From Blastomyces gilchristii SLH14081 (taxonomy: Eukaryota; Ascomycota; Eurotiomycetes; Onygenales; Ajellomycetaceae), in NCBI RefSeq assembly GCF_000003855.2, contig NW_003101672.1:1878134-1942133 (forward strand): DNA of 64,000 bases. The letters run 5' to 3'. Every line of letters starts with the position of its first letter. The stretch's first letter is position 1. The notes below the pieces were generated by a model. It made no database searches and had not been told where the DNA came from. It was given only the letters and a program-made list of their open reading frames with translations. Of the stretch, positions 36,512-48,800 are shown piece after piece. The position numbers and the translations under genes were made by a program.

Positions 36512-37035
36512 TTGCAGTGGAACGGATGAATTGTGTGGTCTGTTTGAGAGCAGAAGCGTGAGTTTGAGCAGTCCGAGCGATGCTCATACTAAAGAGATCG
36601 ATAATACCCTTTTATAAATGGTCGTCTTTTCTTTTAACGATAGTCTTAGAAGGTAATATTGAGCCGCAAGGACGACGAGAAAATTCAGAAAAAGTTTAGA
36701 ATTCTTGTCGTACCCGTACACACGACCTAAACTAGAAGTGCCCGAGCCCAAGAGCTCTGGACAAACATATCTACACTGATCAAAGCCTAATTAAGCCCTA
36801 AAACAGAAAAATACCTCTCCAAACCACGTTAACAGCAATACATAGCTCTGTATATGACATAACTTGGGTGTGCTATTGGCCAACAAGGGCCAACTGGGGG
36901 TAAAATGGGAACCTAAAACTCCAAAGAAATCGTCGAGGTTAAAACAAAAAAACACGAAACCAAAGCAGCGTCGAAAAGCTTCCGGGTATGCCAAACCAAA
37001 AACAAAAGGAAAAGAAAAAGAAAATTATACTAACA
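36512..37035. other. Convergent 3' flanks of hydrolase and kinesin genes
   Basis: No gene is seen. The sequence is A-rich near 36,940-37,030, just after the kinesin stop codon. Confidence 0.5.
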
Positions 37036-40000
37036 CTATGTTTCGCGAATCATTTTCGTATGTTTCTTCGCAGTGCCGATGTGAGTATTGTGGACCTTTG
37101 TCGCGAACTTGAGGCTTGTTAGGGTCTCGCTGAGATGCTCCTGTCTTGGGCTGACCATAACGAACATCAACGTTTTGGAGTTGCCCCCCAGAGAAAATTG
37201 AAGCAGATATGTAAGCTTCATGGCAACAGTTAGCTTATTACTAAAGACGAGAAGCAAACGGTCGAGCAACATACCTTGCTATTTCTATAGGGAATATGTC
37301 CACCCTCTTTGCCTTGGCCAAGAGCCCCGATTACATCTCCCAGACAACTGAGGCTACGGTTGATGCTTTGTGTTTCCTTTAACCGCTCACCCGTGGCCTT
37401 GGAATGACTCAGTCGCTCGCTGCCAGCAAGATCAACAAGGTTAAGTGTACCTTCACTTCTTTCCCCCGTGAGGCGGTTTTCTCCGATCAACTTTAGGATG
37501 AAAACGGAGTGTGATCGAGAAGATCGTTCGTTCGCTTTGGTTGCAGCGACTGAGCGATTCATGGCAGCTCGACGTAGGATGGACTCCACGCGAGCAGGTG
37601 AATCCAGGTCGACGGTTGTGATGTCTGTGATGGTGGTCTTGCATTTCTGCATGTCATGACGAATCTCGTGTTTCTTCTTGTCGAATTCCTCCGCCTTACC
37701 CAGTAGGTCGTTCAGGTTTTCATTGTAAACCTCGACGAAATTTCCCTGCATGGTATATTGCCATCCCTTTTCTTCGAGCGCACTGGCAGTGTCATATATT
37801 TGGTGAACGGCGCGAGGGATCATACCGTCATCAGAGGACATCGTGTGAGTTTTCCCGCTGCCTGTTTGGCCGTAGCAGAATATGCAAACATTGTATCCAT
37901 CTAGAGCGCTCTGAACCAGTTGGCTAATTTCCTCAAAGACATCGGTGTTTTGAGATGATGGGCCAAACACATGGTCGAAGGAGTAAGCATAGTTTTTGGT
38001 TGTGATGTTCCCTAGGCTACTCTTCTCCTCTGGGCCAAGGACCGAAATTTCCTTGGAGTCAGCTTCCGAATCAGGGAATTCGATTCTCGCGGAATCCTCG
38101 ACGGGCTCATTATCAAGCATGGGACGAACGCGACAGAAAACGCGAATATTTCCCTTCAGTTCCTGTATTTGATTATGGAGCTTCCGTCGCAATGTCTCTT
38201 CTTTGCGCAGTTTGTCTTTTGTAGCTTGAGTTTCTGCTAGTGCATCCCGGAGTTCCTGATCCAGACGGCCAAATGCATCAGACTGTTCTTTATTGCCGGA
38301 CTCGAGGAACTCAATCCTAGCCTTCAGAGCACTAATGGAAGACTCTAAAGTCATGATGTTACTGCTATGCTGCACCAAGTTTTGCTGGAGCTCCTTGTTA
38401 AGTGCGCGTTCACGATTCAAGTCACTGGTCAAGCTATCCACCTTCGCTGTTACGTCCCGTAGCTCTCGATCCTTGTTCTCGACTTCGATTTGGGTACGTT
38501 GTATATCCATGGAAGTCTGCGCGTTCATTTGGTTTAGCTCTTGTCGTAGTTTGCTCCTTTCATTCTCGACTTCATTGTCAAACCGGCGACGTAATTCCCT
38601 CAGTTCTTCCTTATGTCTAGCTACAAGCTCTTCAATTTGGTTCCTAGCCTCTTGACGTGAAGTTTCTAAATCGATGCGGTGCTGTCTGTCCAAATCGTCA
38701 ATTGCAATCTCATGGTCGCGCGAAGCATCTTTAAGACTTTTTTCAACCGACAACAGGCGAGATTTTGTAGTGTCAAGCTCAACACGGAGTGTAATGTTAT
38801 GTTCTGAAAGCTGTGAGTTTTTCTCCTCTACCTCCTGGACTACAGAGGTCAAATTGTTACGTCAGTAAAATTTCGAGTTACGATTCACAGAGCCATTAGA
38901 GTCATAATTTTCATACATACGTCGAGATTTGTACAGTTCTATTGCCTCCTTGAGGCCGGCACTCTGGTTCGTTGTACCTTGAAATCGATTCAAGAGCAGA
39001 TCACACATAGCATTCATTTTTTCCATTTTGGCGTCCTGGTCCCATGCTTCGACTGAAGAGCCGCGAGTTAGAAATTGTTTTACTTTTGGAGGGGATTTCC
39101 TAGGAGACTTTTTCAAGGGTCGAAGAATGATAGGTGAAGGGGTTACGGGGCAATTAGGTCTCCTGACAGGGGATTTGGGCACACGAATATCGGGGCCAGA
39201 CATCTCTTGGGCTTCATCCCTAGGCGATAGGGCAACGGATGATGAATGGGGATTTAGGGTTAGGCCTTTCATTGCGGTGCTCAATGACACATCCCGTACA
39301 GGCTCGCGTGGTGGGTAAGAAATTGACTGCGCAGCAAAAGAGCTCGACCAATCTGAAGTATAATTCATGTGGTTGTCATAGCTTCCTCTCCTTGCAGCCG
39401 GGCCAGCATTCAATTGAAGTGAAAATGAGGAGCGTGCTAAAGAAAATGCATTCATACCCTTTCGTTTCCCTAAAACGGAGTCATGGAGATCGTCATCTCG
39501 AGTGCTCATTGAGGTTATCGGACGTGGGGAAGAGGCCCCATGTGAGCACCTGTATCCGAAAGAAGTCTGGGGCCGGGCGATGTTTCGAGTGGAGGACCTT
39601 GTTCGCGAACTGGGGCCATTGGAAGAAGACTTTGGGTTATATGGATTATTTCGCGAAGCGGCAGATGCAGGACGGGAAGATGTTGACGTCGAGGCGGAAT
39701 ATAAGGGCTTAGAACTCATAGATTTCGAGGCAGAATGGCCAAAGCGGTTTTGTTTTCTGGTTTCCCCGCCCCTTTCAGCCAACGTTTTTCTAGCCGGGGC
39801 GGCCGGTTGTGTTGCTGTTCGGCGGAACTGTTAGACATATTTCTAGCCGCAATCCCCATGCGGTCCCACCTCTTGCTAGTACCTACTGATTGATTCGACA
39901 TGTTTTCGGCTAGTAGTGCCTAGTGGAGGCATCATGGTGCCAGCCGCGCTGTTGTTCGCGGACACGGTGATATCATGAAGACTCCTCCCATTGGGGTTGG

Positions 40001-40127
40001 CTCGATTTAGGCGAGGGATACCCGAAGAGAACTACAAATGCGGTCAGTAATTTCACCACCCCGTGTCATTTCAGGAAAATATCAGGAAATTGTAACGCAC
40101 TCGATGAGCGTTTTCGTCACCGTCCAT
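37036..40127 (-). CDS. klpA: Kinesin-14 (KlpA/Kar3 family), minus-end-directed motor
   Basis: Five exons (40127-40101, 40031-39887, 39814-38921, 38839-37275, 37215-37036) encode 936 residues. Architecture is that of kinesin-14: a basic Ser-rich tail (1-346) with SGIPRLNRANP near the start, a coiled-coil stalk (about 348-570), the neck-to-motor junction GNIRVFCRVRP (about 577), then a C-terminal motor. ATP and switch motifs are GQTGSGKTHT (about 670), NERSSRSHS (about 783) and DLAGSE (about 816). The last exon (LTYLLQFSLGGNSKTLMFV...ATKVHNTHIGTAKK) is the classic end of this family. KlpA acts on spindle microtubules and opposes BimC-type kinesin-5. The first two exons rest on splice consensus and frame only. 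Confidence 0.9.
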
Positions 40128-40866
40128 TATGGACTGGATGTCGGGAACAGCAGCAGCAGCAGCAGAATAAAGGATAGCCTGAGGATAATAAAGATCCGCG
40201 ATCAAGGGAGGCCAATTCAAGAGCACTCCATCAAATTGGGAGTTTCTGCAGTGACAGCAAAGGAGGGACACGCAGGGGTGAGACAACAAACACAGTCTGC
40301 CCCAGGGGCGGAATGTCAGGCTGAAATAACTATGTATGTATGTGGATGAGAGAAGATGAAGACAAGAATTGATATGAGAATGTTTGTCCGGCGCATGTCC
40401 GTTACCGGGCCAACCACGTCAATAACACTGGGTCGCAACGGGGAAACGTGCAAACAGTACAAACAGGCTGTCTCGTCACGTGAGTTGTTTCGTTTATCTG
40501 GATGGACAGATTACCCCTCCTGATCGATTGGATCAGCTGGAGTTAAGATATCTTTCTCGTATGAAGAGGGACAGATGCAGAATCAATTAACAAATAGGCA
40601 ATAGGATTTCGATCGTTCCATTCGTAATTCTTTGCTGTGTTGCCTGGCAGTCAAGCCGCTTTTAACTCCTGATATCCGTGCTGACTACGCAACCTTCCGC
40701 TCACCCCTGGCGCCGCAGCAGCATCATCAATCATCACAAGAAAACCCCTACATGACCCCTCCAATTTCCCCCCCTATCTCTCTTCCACCTTGACCGCTCG
40801 TCCCAGATCGTATACACTTCCACTTGAACCTATCCTGCCAAATTCCGCATTCCAGTTCTTTTCGCC
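40128..40866. promoter_or_regulatory. Divergent promoter shared by kinesin-14 and coronin
   Basis: The two start codons lie 739 bp apart and point away from each other, so both promoters must sit here. A perfect TCACGTGA palindrome lies near the middle. A CAG/CTG-type triplet stretch of about five units sits at about 40,147-40,162 in the kinesin leader. Confidence 0.65.
40476..40483. promoter_or_regulatory. TCACGTGA palindrome (E-box type)
   Basis: A perfect 8-bp palindrome of the bHLH/Cbf1-like E-box class in the kinesin/coronin divergent promoter, about 350 bp from the kinesin start and 380 bp from the coronin start. Confidence 0.45.
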
Positions 40867-42268
40867 ATGGCGGGTCGTTTCGTTCGCTCATCAAAGTATC
40901 GTGCGTGGTGCTCTCCTGACCTCAGCATCTCCCTATCCCCTGTCCTCCTACATTACCCCCGACTGACTGCATGATATCCCGTCATAGGCCACGTCTTCGG
41001 ACGCTCAACAAGAAAGGTATGTCGTGCTATTCTGTATTACTTACGCTGTTTGGCTTGGGCTTACACTTCGAATTGGGATTTTTAGGAACAATGTTATGAC
41101 AATCTTCATATTTCCAAAAATGCCTGGGATACCAACTTGGTCAAGGTCCGTTCTCCAGGCTCCCATGACTTCCAAAACATCCGGGAAATAATAAACCGCA
41201 CAATTGGAACTTGTTCTGATATCTGCCCAGGCCAATCCTAAATACATATCTGTCAACTGGGAAACTTCAGGAGGTGGCGCCTTCGCCGTGCTGCCCATCG
41301 ATGAGACGGGCAAAGCACCAGACCGATTCCCACTCTTCCGTGGTCATACTGCCGTCGTATTAGATACAGACTGGTGAGCCAATCCCTTGATTATGCCCCC
41401 CACGATCAAATAATAACGGTCGAATTTGCTAGGAACCCTTTTAACGACTCTTTGATCGCATCTGGTTCGGATGATGGCAAGGTATTGTGCCCCCGCCCCC
41501 CTCTCACCCGCCTACTTCAAACGACTATCATGTTACACCAACAAACCTACAACTGGACCATCGGCTGAATATAGACAGGTCTTCCTTTGGAGAGTACCCG
41601 AAAATTTTACTCTGCACGTCGATGCCGAAGAAATTGCTGATATCGGCCCTGTTGGGAAATTGAGTGGTCATCCAAGGTTCGTATACATTCCCTTGCCGTC
41701 TCGCTGGTATCCTCGAATATAAGCACTAGGAACCCGGATCAGTCACTGACTGGTTATTTCGTTTTGTTTCCAGGAAGGTTGGACACGTCCTTTTCAATCC
41801 CGCCTCCGAGAACGTCTTGGCATCCTCGTCCGGTGACTACACCGTGAAAATCTGGGATATCGAATCCGGATCATCGAAACTCACACTAAAACATGCGGAA
41901 GTTATTCAATCGCTGTCTTGGAGCGCAAATGGCTCCATGTTAGTTACAACGTCGCGGGACAAAAAGCTTCGATTTTGGGACGTCCGCCAGGAGAGGCCGG
42001 CCCACGAAACAGCTGGCCATTCTGGTGCAAAGAACAGTCGTGCTGTATGGATGGGTGAACATGACCGCGTCGCCACTACTGGGTTTTCGAGAATGAGCGA
42101 TCGCCAGCTAGCCCTGTGGGACATCCGTGCCCCGCGTGAACCCATCAATGGATTCAAGTCCCTCGACTCCATCTCAGGCGTTTGCATGCCATTTTGGGAC
42201 GATGGCACCCAGTGTTTATATTTGGCTGGAAAGGGGTGAGTAACAGCACCGTCCACGATTGTGGCTGC

Positions 42269-42314
<46 letters not shown>

Positions 42315-43284
42315 AGCTAACATTACCACAGTGATGGTAATATCCGTTACTTCGAGTACGAGAATGACAAATTCGAATATCTGTCGGAATATAAATCAGC
42401 AGATCCGCAGCGTGGTATCGCCTTCATGCCGAAGCGTGGTGTCAACATGCATGACAATGAGGTGGTTAGGGCACTCAAGACGGTTAACGACACTTACATT
42501 GAACCTATTTCATTTATTGTTCCCCGAAGGGCCGAAATGTTCCAAGGCGACATTTATCCACCCACTACTGGCCTCAAACCAGCCATGTCAGCAGCCGAAT
42601 GGTTTGATGGCAAGGAGGCCCTCCCCCCAAAGATTGACCTGGGTAGTTTATATGGTGGAGAGGGACTTAAAGAAGTTGCTCCACAAGCGGCCCCCACCCC
42701 CGCCCAGAAACCCAGCTCTCCTGTTAAAGAAGCCGAACCCGCCCCAAAGGAGCCGGAACCCAGCAAACATGTTGCTATTTCCTTCAGGGCCAACCCTCCC
42801 CCGTCCGTAAAGGAGCAGGGTTCGTCTATTGCAGCCATGGCTTCAAAGTACGCAGATGGCGAAGAAGATGACAATGAAGCCGATGATAGCTCGAGTTTTG
42901 AAGAGGTCCAAAAGCCAGCAAACAGTCGCCCGCCTGCTATCATATTTTCTCCACCAGAAGCTAGCGAGCCAGCTCCACCGCCGAAAGTAGCGCCGAAGGC
43001 AGAATCCCCTCCAACAACCTCCCCAACTGAGAAGGTATGTCACACTTCTCCCACTTGTAGTTTTGGTAATACAGTGTTGAATATTTACAATTAACCCTCC
43101 GCCACAGTCTTCTCCAACAACCCGGACCGCGGATATTTCCGCTAGCGTGCAGGATGTAGTCCAGCGTGAGCTATCATTGATAAGAAGCTTGATTACAGAG
43201 CAAGGCCGAACAATTGCTGCTCAGACGCGGCAGATTGAGTTTTTGACGAATGAAATTGAAGATCTCAAGGTGAAGTTAGCCTAG
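40867..43284 (+). CDS. CRN1: Coronin, actin-binding WD40 protein
   Basis: Nine exons (40867-40900, 40988-41016, 41086-41145, 41231-41373, 41433-41481, 41579-41676, 41774-42235, 42332-43034, 43108-43284) encode 584 residues. It starts MAGRFVRSSKYRHVFG, the coronin N-terminal signature. WD repeats follow, including DYTVKIWDIESG and DKKLRFWDVRQ, then the coronin-specific second half (YFEYENDKFEYLSEY, PKRGVNMHDNEV, FIVPRRAEMFQGDIYPP). A Pro/Ala/Glu-rich variable linker leads to a C-terminal coiled coil (about 545-584) for oligomerisation. Coronin binds F-actin and regulates Arp2/3 at cortical and endocytic patches. Six small exons in the first 210 codons make the 5' end intron-dense. Intron 7 contains a T34 tract. 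Confidence 0.95.
42280..42313 (+). repeat. T34 tract in a coronin intron
   Basis: An uninterrupted T run on the sense strand, ending about 18 nt before the 3' splice site. It may act as an extended polypyrimidine tract. Confidence 0.85.
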
Positions 43285-44045
43285 CCGATGACTCTGTTTC
43301 TATCTACGGGATACCGAGCGTCTCCGCCAAGCCAACTATATACCACCTTTGGAATATATACCCTGGATAGTTCTGATCTTCCCAACCCCGTCGTGTCCAG
43401 GTTTATCCGTCAAGACGAGAATTGCCTTTGTTGCGTTCTGTTACGATAAACGTTGTCTTCCCCCCTGCCAGTTTCGTATTCCCCTACCTCTTACCTATGC
43501 CTTTTTCATGAGGTTCATCATCGTCTATTAAATAACGTTGTTTGTACAGTTGATTCCTATTTTCTCCTTTATTTAGCTTACACTAGCGCTTTGTGTTTCC
43601 TTCAGCAGATAGTTGTCAACGACGGAAGTCGAATTTCAAGGATTGACGTGTCCCTACTTACTTGCTAGCCTTTTTATTTACACAATGTGTTTTTTTCCCT
43701 CCATTTTCGAAATTTTTGAGCTGAAAAATGCTTCTATACCACCCGTGCGGTTTCTGCGCGAAAGTACTAGAGTTGTGCACCTCAAAAAAACTACCAGACA
43801 ATAATGAATTTGTGACCCATTTTAACAAGAGCTTAAACTCCTGATCTATTTCTAGTCAAATTCCAACAGCAGAAATTCTTACATGTATAGAACATATCAA
43901 TACAATCACAATCATATATACATCGCATAATATATAGATAGTGAACACGCAAAAAAAAGAGAGAGAGAGATATATATATATATATATATATATAGAATAC
44001 CAACCCGCCAAACTCCAACTGTAAAAAAATATAAATATAAATAAA
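43285..44045. other. Convergent 3' flanks of coronin and the DUF2293 gene
   Basis: No gene is seen. A compound (GA)n(TA)n microsatellite lies at about 43,959-43,994, just past the DUF2293 stop codon. Confidence 0.55.
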
Positions 44046-45048
44046 TCACCCACGCCACGACTCCAACACACCATCAATCCTCTCCCGCACCCTCAGCACA
44101 GCCTCAGGATCCCTCGCCGCCGAAAGCACAAGATGTTCATCCGAAGTATACGTGCGGCTGACATACCCCCAAAGCGTGGACTGGGCCACATGCCTCGAAA
44201 AGTTCGCGATAGCCTCCCCGTTCTTCTCCGACACGAGCCGCTGCAGCTGCGTCTTATCGGCCGCTGGCATGCGCGGGTACTCGTGCGCCCACTTCTTCCA
44301 GATCGTGCTGTCGAGGGCCGCGGTGAGTTTTGCCAGGTCCTGCGCGGCTTGTGAGGCGATTTCGTGTGGCACGTAGATGCCTGGTTGCGCTGGGTTGGGG
44401 GGTTTGCGCTGGAGTTATTATTGTTAATTTAATTTAATTCGCTTTTGGCAAAAATGGGGAAACATAAAAAATGACTGGGGGAAGAGCTTACATGCTGCTG
44501 CACGAATATCGTCCTCCTGTCGTTGGCTGTACGCATCAATCTGCGGCACTGGCGAAGCATAAATTTATTCCCAGGAGGCACAAAGACATATCCCCTGGGC
44601 AGCTTTCCATCAACGAGAATCTGTCCGCAGCAGAAATAATCAGACCAGGTACTTAGAATGTAATGTACATGTACATGTACATGTACCTATGTATATACGT
44701 ATGTATAGTTTACACGCGTGTGTTCTAAGAGTCGCAAACGCCACTTCACCAGTCAATTCAAGGCACACATACCGTTTCCCCATGTCTATTTAGATTGCGC
44801 GTAGCACTGGGCGCCTGTTTGGATGGAGTCGACGAATAGCTCCTGGCAATTATCTGCCAGCTGAATGTGCGTGTGAGAGGTCTCCAAAGGAATGATGATA
44901 ATAATACATCATGCCCTGAGGCTCGTGAGCAGCAAATTCTTCCCTCTCGGATGCTGCTGCTCCTGCTCCTGCTGCAGTTGGAGATCGAGACTGGAGTCCT
45001 AATAGCAGGCCTCAACGACGACCACGATCGAAGAAATAAGAGGCTCAT
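44046..45048 (-). CDS. DUF2293 protein with likely mitochondrial presequence
   Basis: Three exons, all phase 0 (45048-44773, 44620-44492, 44408-44046), encode 255 residues. The N-terminal 92 are Arg/Ser-rich with few acids, ending RTFSWQIIARSYSSTPSKQA, which looks like a mitochondrial presequence with a cleavage site near YSS. Exon 2 carries LPRGYVFVPPGNKFMLRQC. The C-terminal exon matches DUF2293, a domain of unknown function also found in bacteria: a helical segment with AIANFSRHV, an RHxxT/YxxLL-like region written YVSRTYTSDEHLVLSA, and the terminal VRERIDGVLESWR. The molecular role is unknown, and matrix location is inferred from the presequence. Confidence 0.7.
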
Positions 45049-45828
45049 ATTCCGCCGGCGATAGAATGGTCATCGGAGGATGAGGTTTTCCCAGCCCCTA
45101 CTAACTAACGACACCCAAACCGCTTGATGGTGGTTAGTCACTGAACCCTTTTTTTTTTCATTATTGATGAACGAAAGTCTAGGGATAATTGGGATATCAC
45201 GTGATTTCAGATAACCAAGACTAATTCTAATTACATATATGCGCAATATTTTCCAGGAACTATTGTAGTAGTATCAGACGTTTACATTGTGTGTATAACT
45301 GGTGTCTAGTGCGGAACAAGTCATCAACTAGCTGCTATTCGTTGGCGGAGCAGAAAAGTGTGATTGCATGAAGTCAACAACCACAGAGAGATACAAAAAA
45401 GTAAAGTCACGAAACTCGATTCCGCGACGAGATCTATGAAAAAGAATTCAGGTATCTCGTATCTATTCAACGCCTTGAAATGCCCCCCCCCCCCCCCCTC
45501 TTTTTTTTTTAATCTAACTACCCAGTGTCTACCAATAGGTTTTCGTTCGGCGGACAGAAAAAACCATAGACAAGAAAGAACATATTTCCAGAAGCCAAGG
45601 TGTCAAGTACATGAGGCCGTGTGGGTAACAAACTCCACCAACGCCGATAGATTGTATAGATTCACATAAAATCCATGACATGACATGACTAGGGATTGGC
45701 CTGCCTGTCTAGAGAATAGGCCGTAAGAGAGAAGAGACAGTCAAAGAGCCTAGAGGGGGAACATAGGAGCATACTTGGGTTTGAGAAACTCAAATAGCCA
45801 GGGCCTCGTCGCATTCATACATTCACCT
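45049..45828. other. DUF2293 upstream region and RING gene 3' flank
   Basis: No gene is seen. It contains the ATCACGTGAT palindrome at 45,196-45,205 and a C16-TC-T10 tract at 45,483-45,510, which is a run of 16 G on the minus strand. Confidence 0.5.
45196..45205. promoter_or_regulatory. ATCACGTGAT palindrome upstream of the DUF2293 gene
   Basis: A perfect 10-bp palindrome containing TCACGTGA, about 150 bp before the DUF2293 start codon. Confidence 0.5.
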
Positions 45829-48800
45829 TTAAGCCCATCGTGCAGCTTCTCGTTCAAGCTCGACTCGCGCTGCTCTGGCCTGGTCGCTTTCCTCGTCCTC
45901 ATACTTGTAGCTGAGATGTCTGCCAACGCCTAACGTTCTCTCCTGCCTACTCTCGCGACGCCGACTACTTCTACCATCCCGATCAGCATTCATCGCCTCT
46001 CGCCGCTGCTGTTCTTTTAATAGTCGTTCTCTATCCCGAGCCTCGCGCTCCAGGGTATGCGGGTCTTTCTCCTGGGCTCGCGATTCCCGAGGGTCTGCTG
46101 ATTTCTTCTCGCGGTCTATGGTCTTTTTTTCGTCTGCCTCGCTACGCTTAATGCGGCGAGAATGTCGGCGATAATGGTCTGGATCGTCTAGGGATGCGGA
46201 CCTATCGCGGCGGGACCGTTTGCGGTCTCTGTCACGATCCCGCTCTCGTTCGCGTCTTGATTCTCGTTCTCGAGCTCTTTCTTTATCCTTGTCTCTATCC
46301 TTATCCTTGTCTCTGTCCTTGTCTCTATCTCTGCCTCTATTCCGATCCCTGTCCCTGTCCCGATCCCGGGCCCGATCTCGATCCCGATGTCGACTAGACC
46401 TTTCTCTAGTCGTTGACTCGCTGGTCCGCTCCTTAGTGGAGGAGCGATGGTCACTGCCTCGGATTGCAAGGTCGCGTTTTTCATCTGAAACTGATGGCTT
46501 TACCTTAGTGTCAACCCCATTAACTTCACTGGCGCTTGTATCATAGTCGCGATGTTTGGGGCTCGAACTTCGACTGCGGTGGCGGCGCGAGCGATGGGAT
46601 GAGGACGTTTTATGGTCGCTTTTTCGATCCTTATCACGCCTACTTCGATGTTCCGTTCGCTTTGCAGGCTCCACTGAAGGTGACCGAGATCGCGATTCTC
46701 TATTACCCCGACGACTAGACACCTGCTCATCATTTTCTCGCCGGGACTTTCGTCGTTGATCACGACTCTCATCCCTACTGTGATCACTAGATGAGACGCT
46801 GAGTGAACGGGATCGATGCCGATACCGGCGACGGTGACTGGAGCGGTGTCGAGACCGGGACCTTGATGTCGACCTATGTCTAGATATGGACTGATCTCGC
46901 GACCGAGACGGGGAGCGACTGTAAAAATCTATGTTAGAATTGCTTTCGAGTTAAATCATGAGAGGTGGCTCGTGGCGGAAAGTCATTACCTTTGGACGTC
47001 CTTATCATGCTTGAGGGTTGGACCGCTTGCAGTCCGAACAACAGGGAACCCTCTACCATTGCGGATACCAACATTTGGTAGTCCTTCTCTCATAGCTCTG
47101 GGCGCAGCCGGTGCTCCGACAACTCCCATCCCCCGTGGTTCCATCGAAGTCATGTTGCTATAAGGGGCGGACAGCTGCGTTGGAGACGAGTGTAGCGTTT
47201 CATTCGGATGGGTGGGTGCATTATCGCGGCTTCTCTCTGGCATATTTATATACACTCCGCTTCCCTGCGCATTACCTTGAGCTGCGTTGTCATCATTCCC
47301 TTGCTGTGCTACAGCACCTACCTGGATTGTTGTCCCAGACTCGGTGGCTCGATCAACATGAAGCCCATTATCTGTAGGCGCATGAGAATCGCGGTGCTCT
47401 CTAGTGGGCAAGGCTGATTCGCTGGAAGCTGCATTTTCGGGCGATACTGCTGCGGGATCGTCCGTCGGCTGGTTCTCCTTAAGGTCATCTTCTCCGCCTG
47501 GACATAATTCATCATTAAACTCTTTAACATGATCAGAGTCGGGGGCAATTGCGGAAGTGCCATTAGCAAAGCCAGATACAGGGTCAATTTGGTGGTTGGA
47601 ATTCGTGGCCATATGGGGTTGGACGGAGGAAGCTTGGTTAGTGGAGGATGGGAAACTACCATGCACCCCAGACATAAATCCGCCTCGTCCACGACCACTA
47701 GGGAAAAATCCGCGGCCTCTGCCACGGCCACGACCGTAACTATGGCCAAATTGGCCGTGGAAGTCATTGTTAGGATATTGCTGTTGTTGATGCATGTGAG
47801 GATAATTTGCGTAATTTTGGGACATATTATATCCACGATATCCACCAGGACTAGGGCCAAATTCAGCACCCATGCGGTTCGCAAATGGATTTGCATTGAA
47901 TTTATCTGGACCTCCATTCCACATATTGCTTTGACCATCCCATGTTCCATACATTCCTTGCCCTGCGTTGAAGTTCATCCCCATGTTCATTCCATTATTC
48001 ATGCCATTCATATTCATCCCATACCCTCCAAACATACCCTGACTCGACACCATCGGATCCAGTCCCATCCCTGGAATTCCAGGAGGTCCTAAAAAGAAGA
48101 AAAGAGGATAGTTGTCAGCTAGTGATCGAAACTGAAAGGGGCCTAGAATGTAAGGCGTACCAATTCCATTCTGAAATGGCATCATTCCATTGAATTGAAC
48201 ACCACTGGGCAACGTCTGCATCATCTGGCCATAGTGTGAGCCCCCTTGCCAACCGGCTTGCGGAAAACCACTCATCCCATTCACACCATATCCCTGTCCA
48301 TTCCCAAAAGTATCTGAACCATGCGAGTGAGTTGGAACTCCGGAGGGTTGTTGTCCCGAAGTCCTATCACCTGAAGATTTATTGGAGTCTGCGTCTGGTT
48401 GGGTCGGAACCGACGTTCCTAGAGGGATATTACTTGCATTGTCATCAATCGTGTTATTACCGGGCTCAACCGCGGAATTTCCACGCTTTTGGTACTATGG
48501 TATTAGCGACGATTTAATTTGCAATCTTTGAGAAGGAAGTGTCCCAGACTCACCGCTCCATCGTCGACTTGATCTTTTCTGGAGTTGCTGGCAGCGTTGT
48601 CTGGTGTTGCCGTTTGAAATGCCGACTCCTCGGTTTTATCCGTTACTCCATTGGTGCCGGCGGCATCCTTTGAATGATTCACATCCTCGACCGCAGCGGA
48701 AACGACTTTCGTTGCTGCGGCATCATCTACCTGATCTAAGGAAGTAGTGGCGGGAGGAACCAGATTCGAGTTCACCTGGTCGACTGATTTGTTTGGTTCG

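Noticed and set aside
46194..46787. Overlapping frames in the RS/RD-repeat exon
   Set aside because: The repeat codons stay open in several frames on both strands; only the frame joined to the RING exons makes sense.
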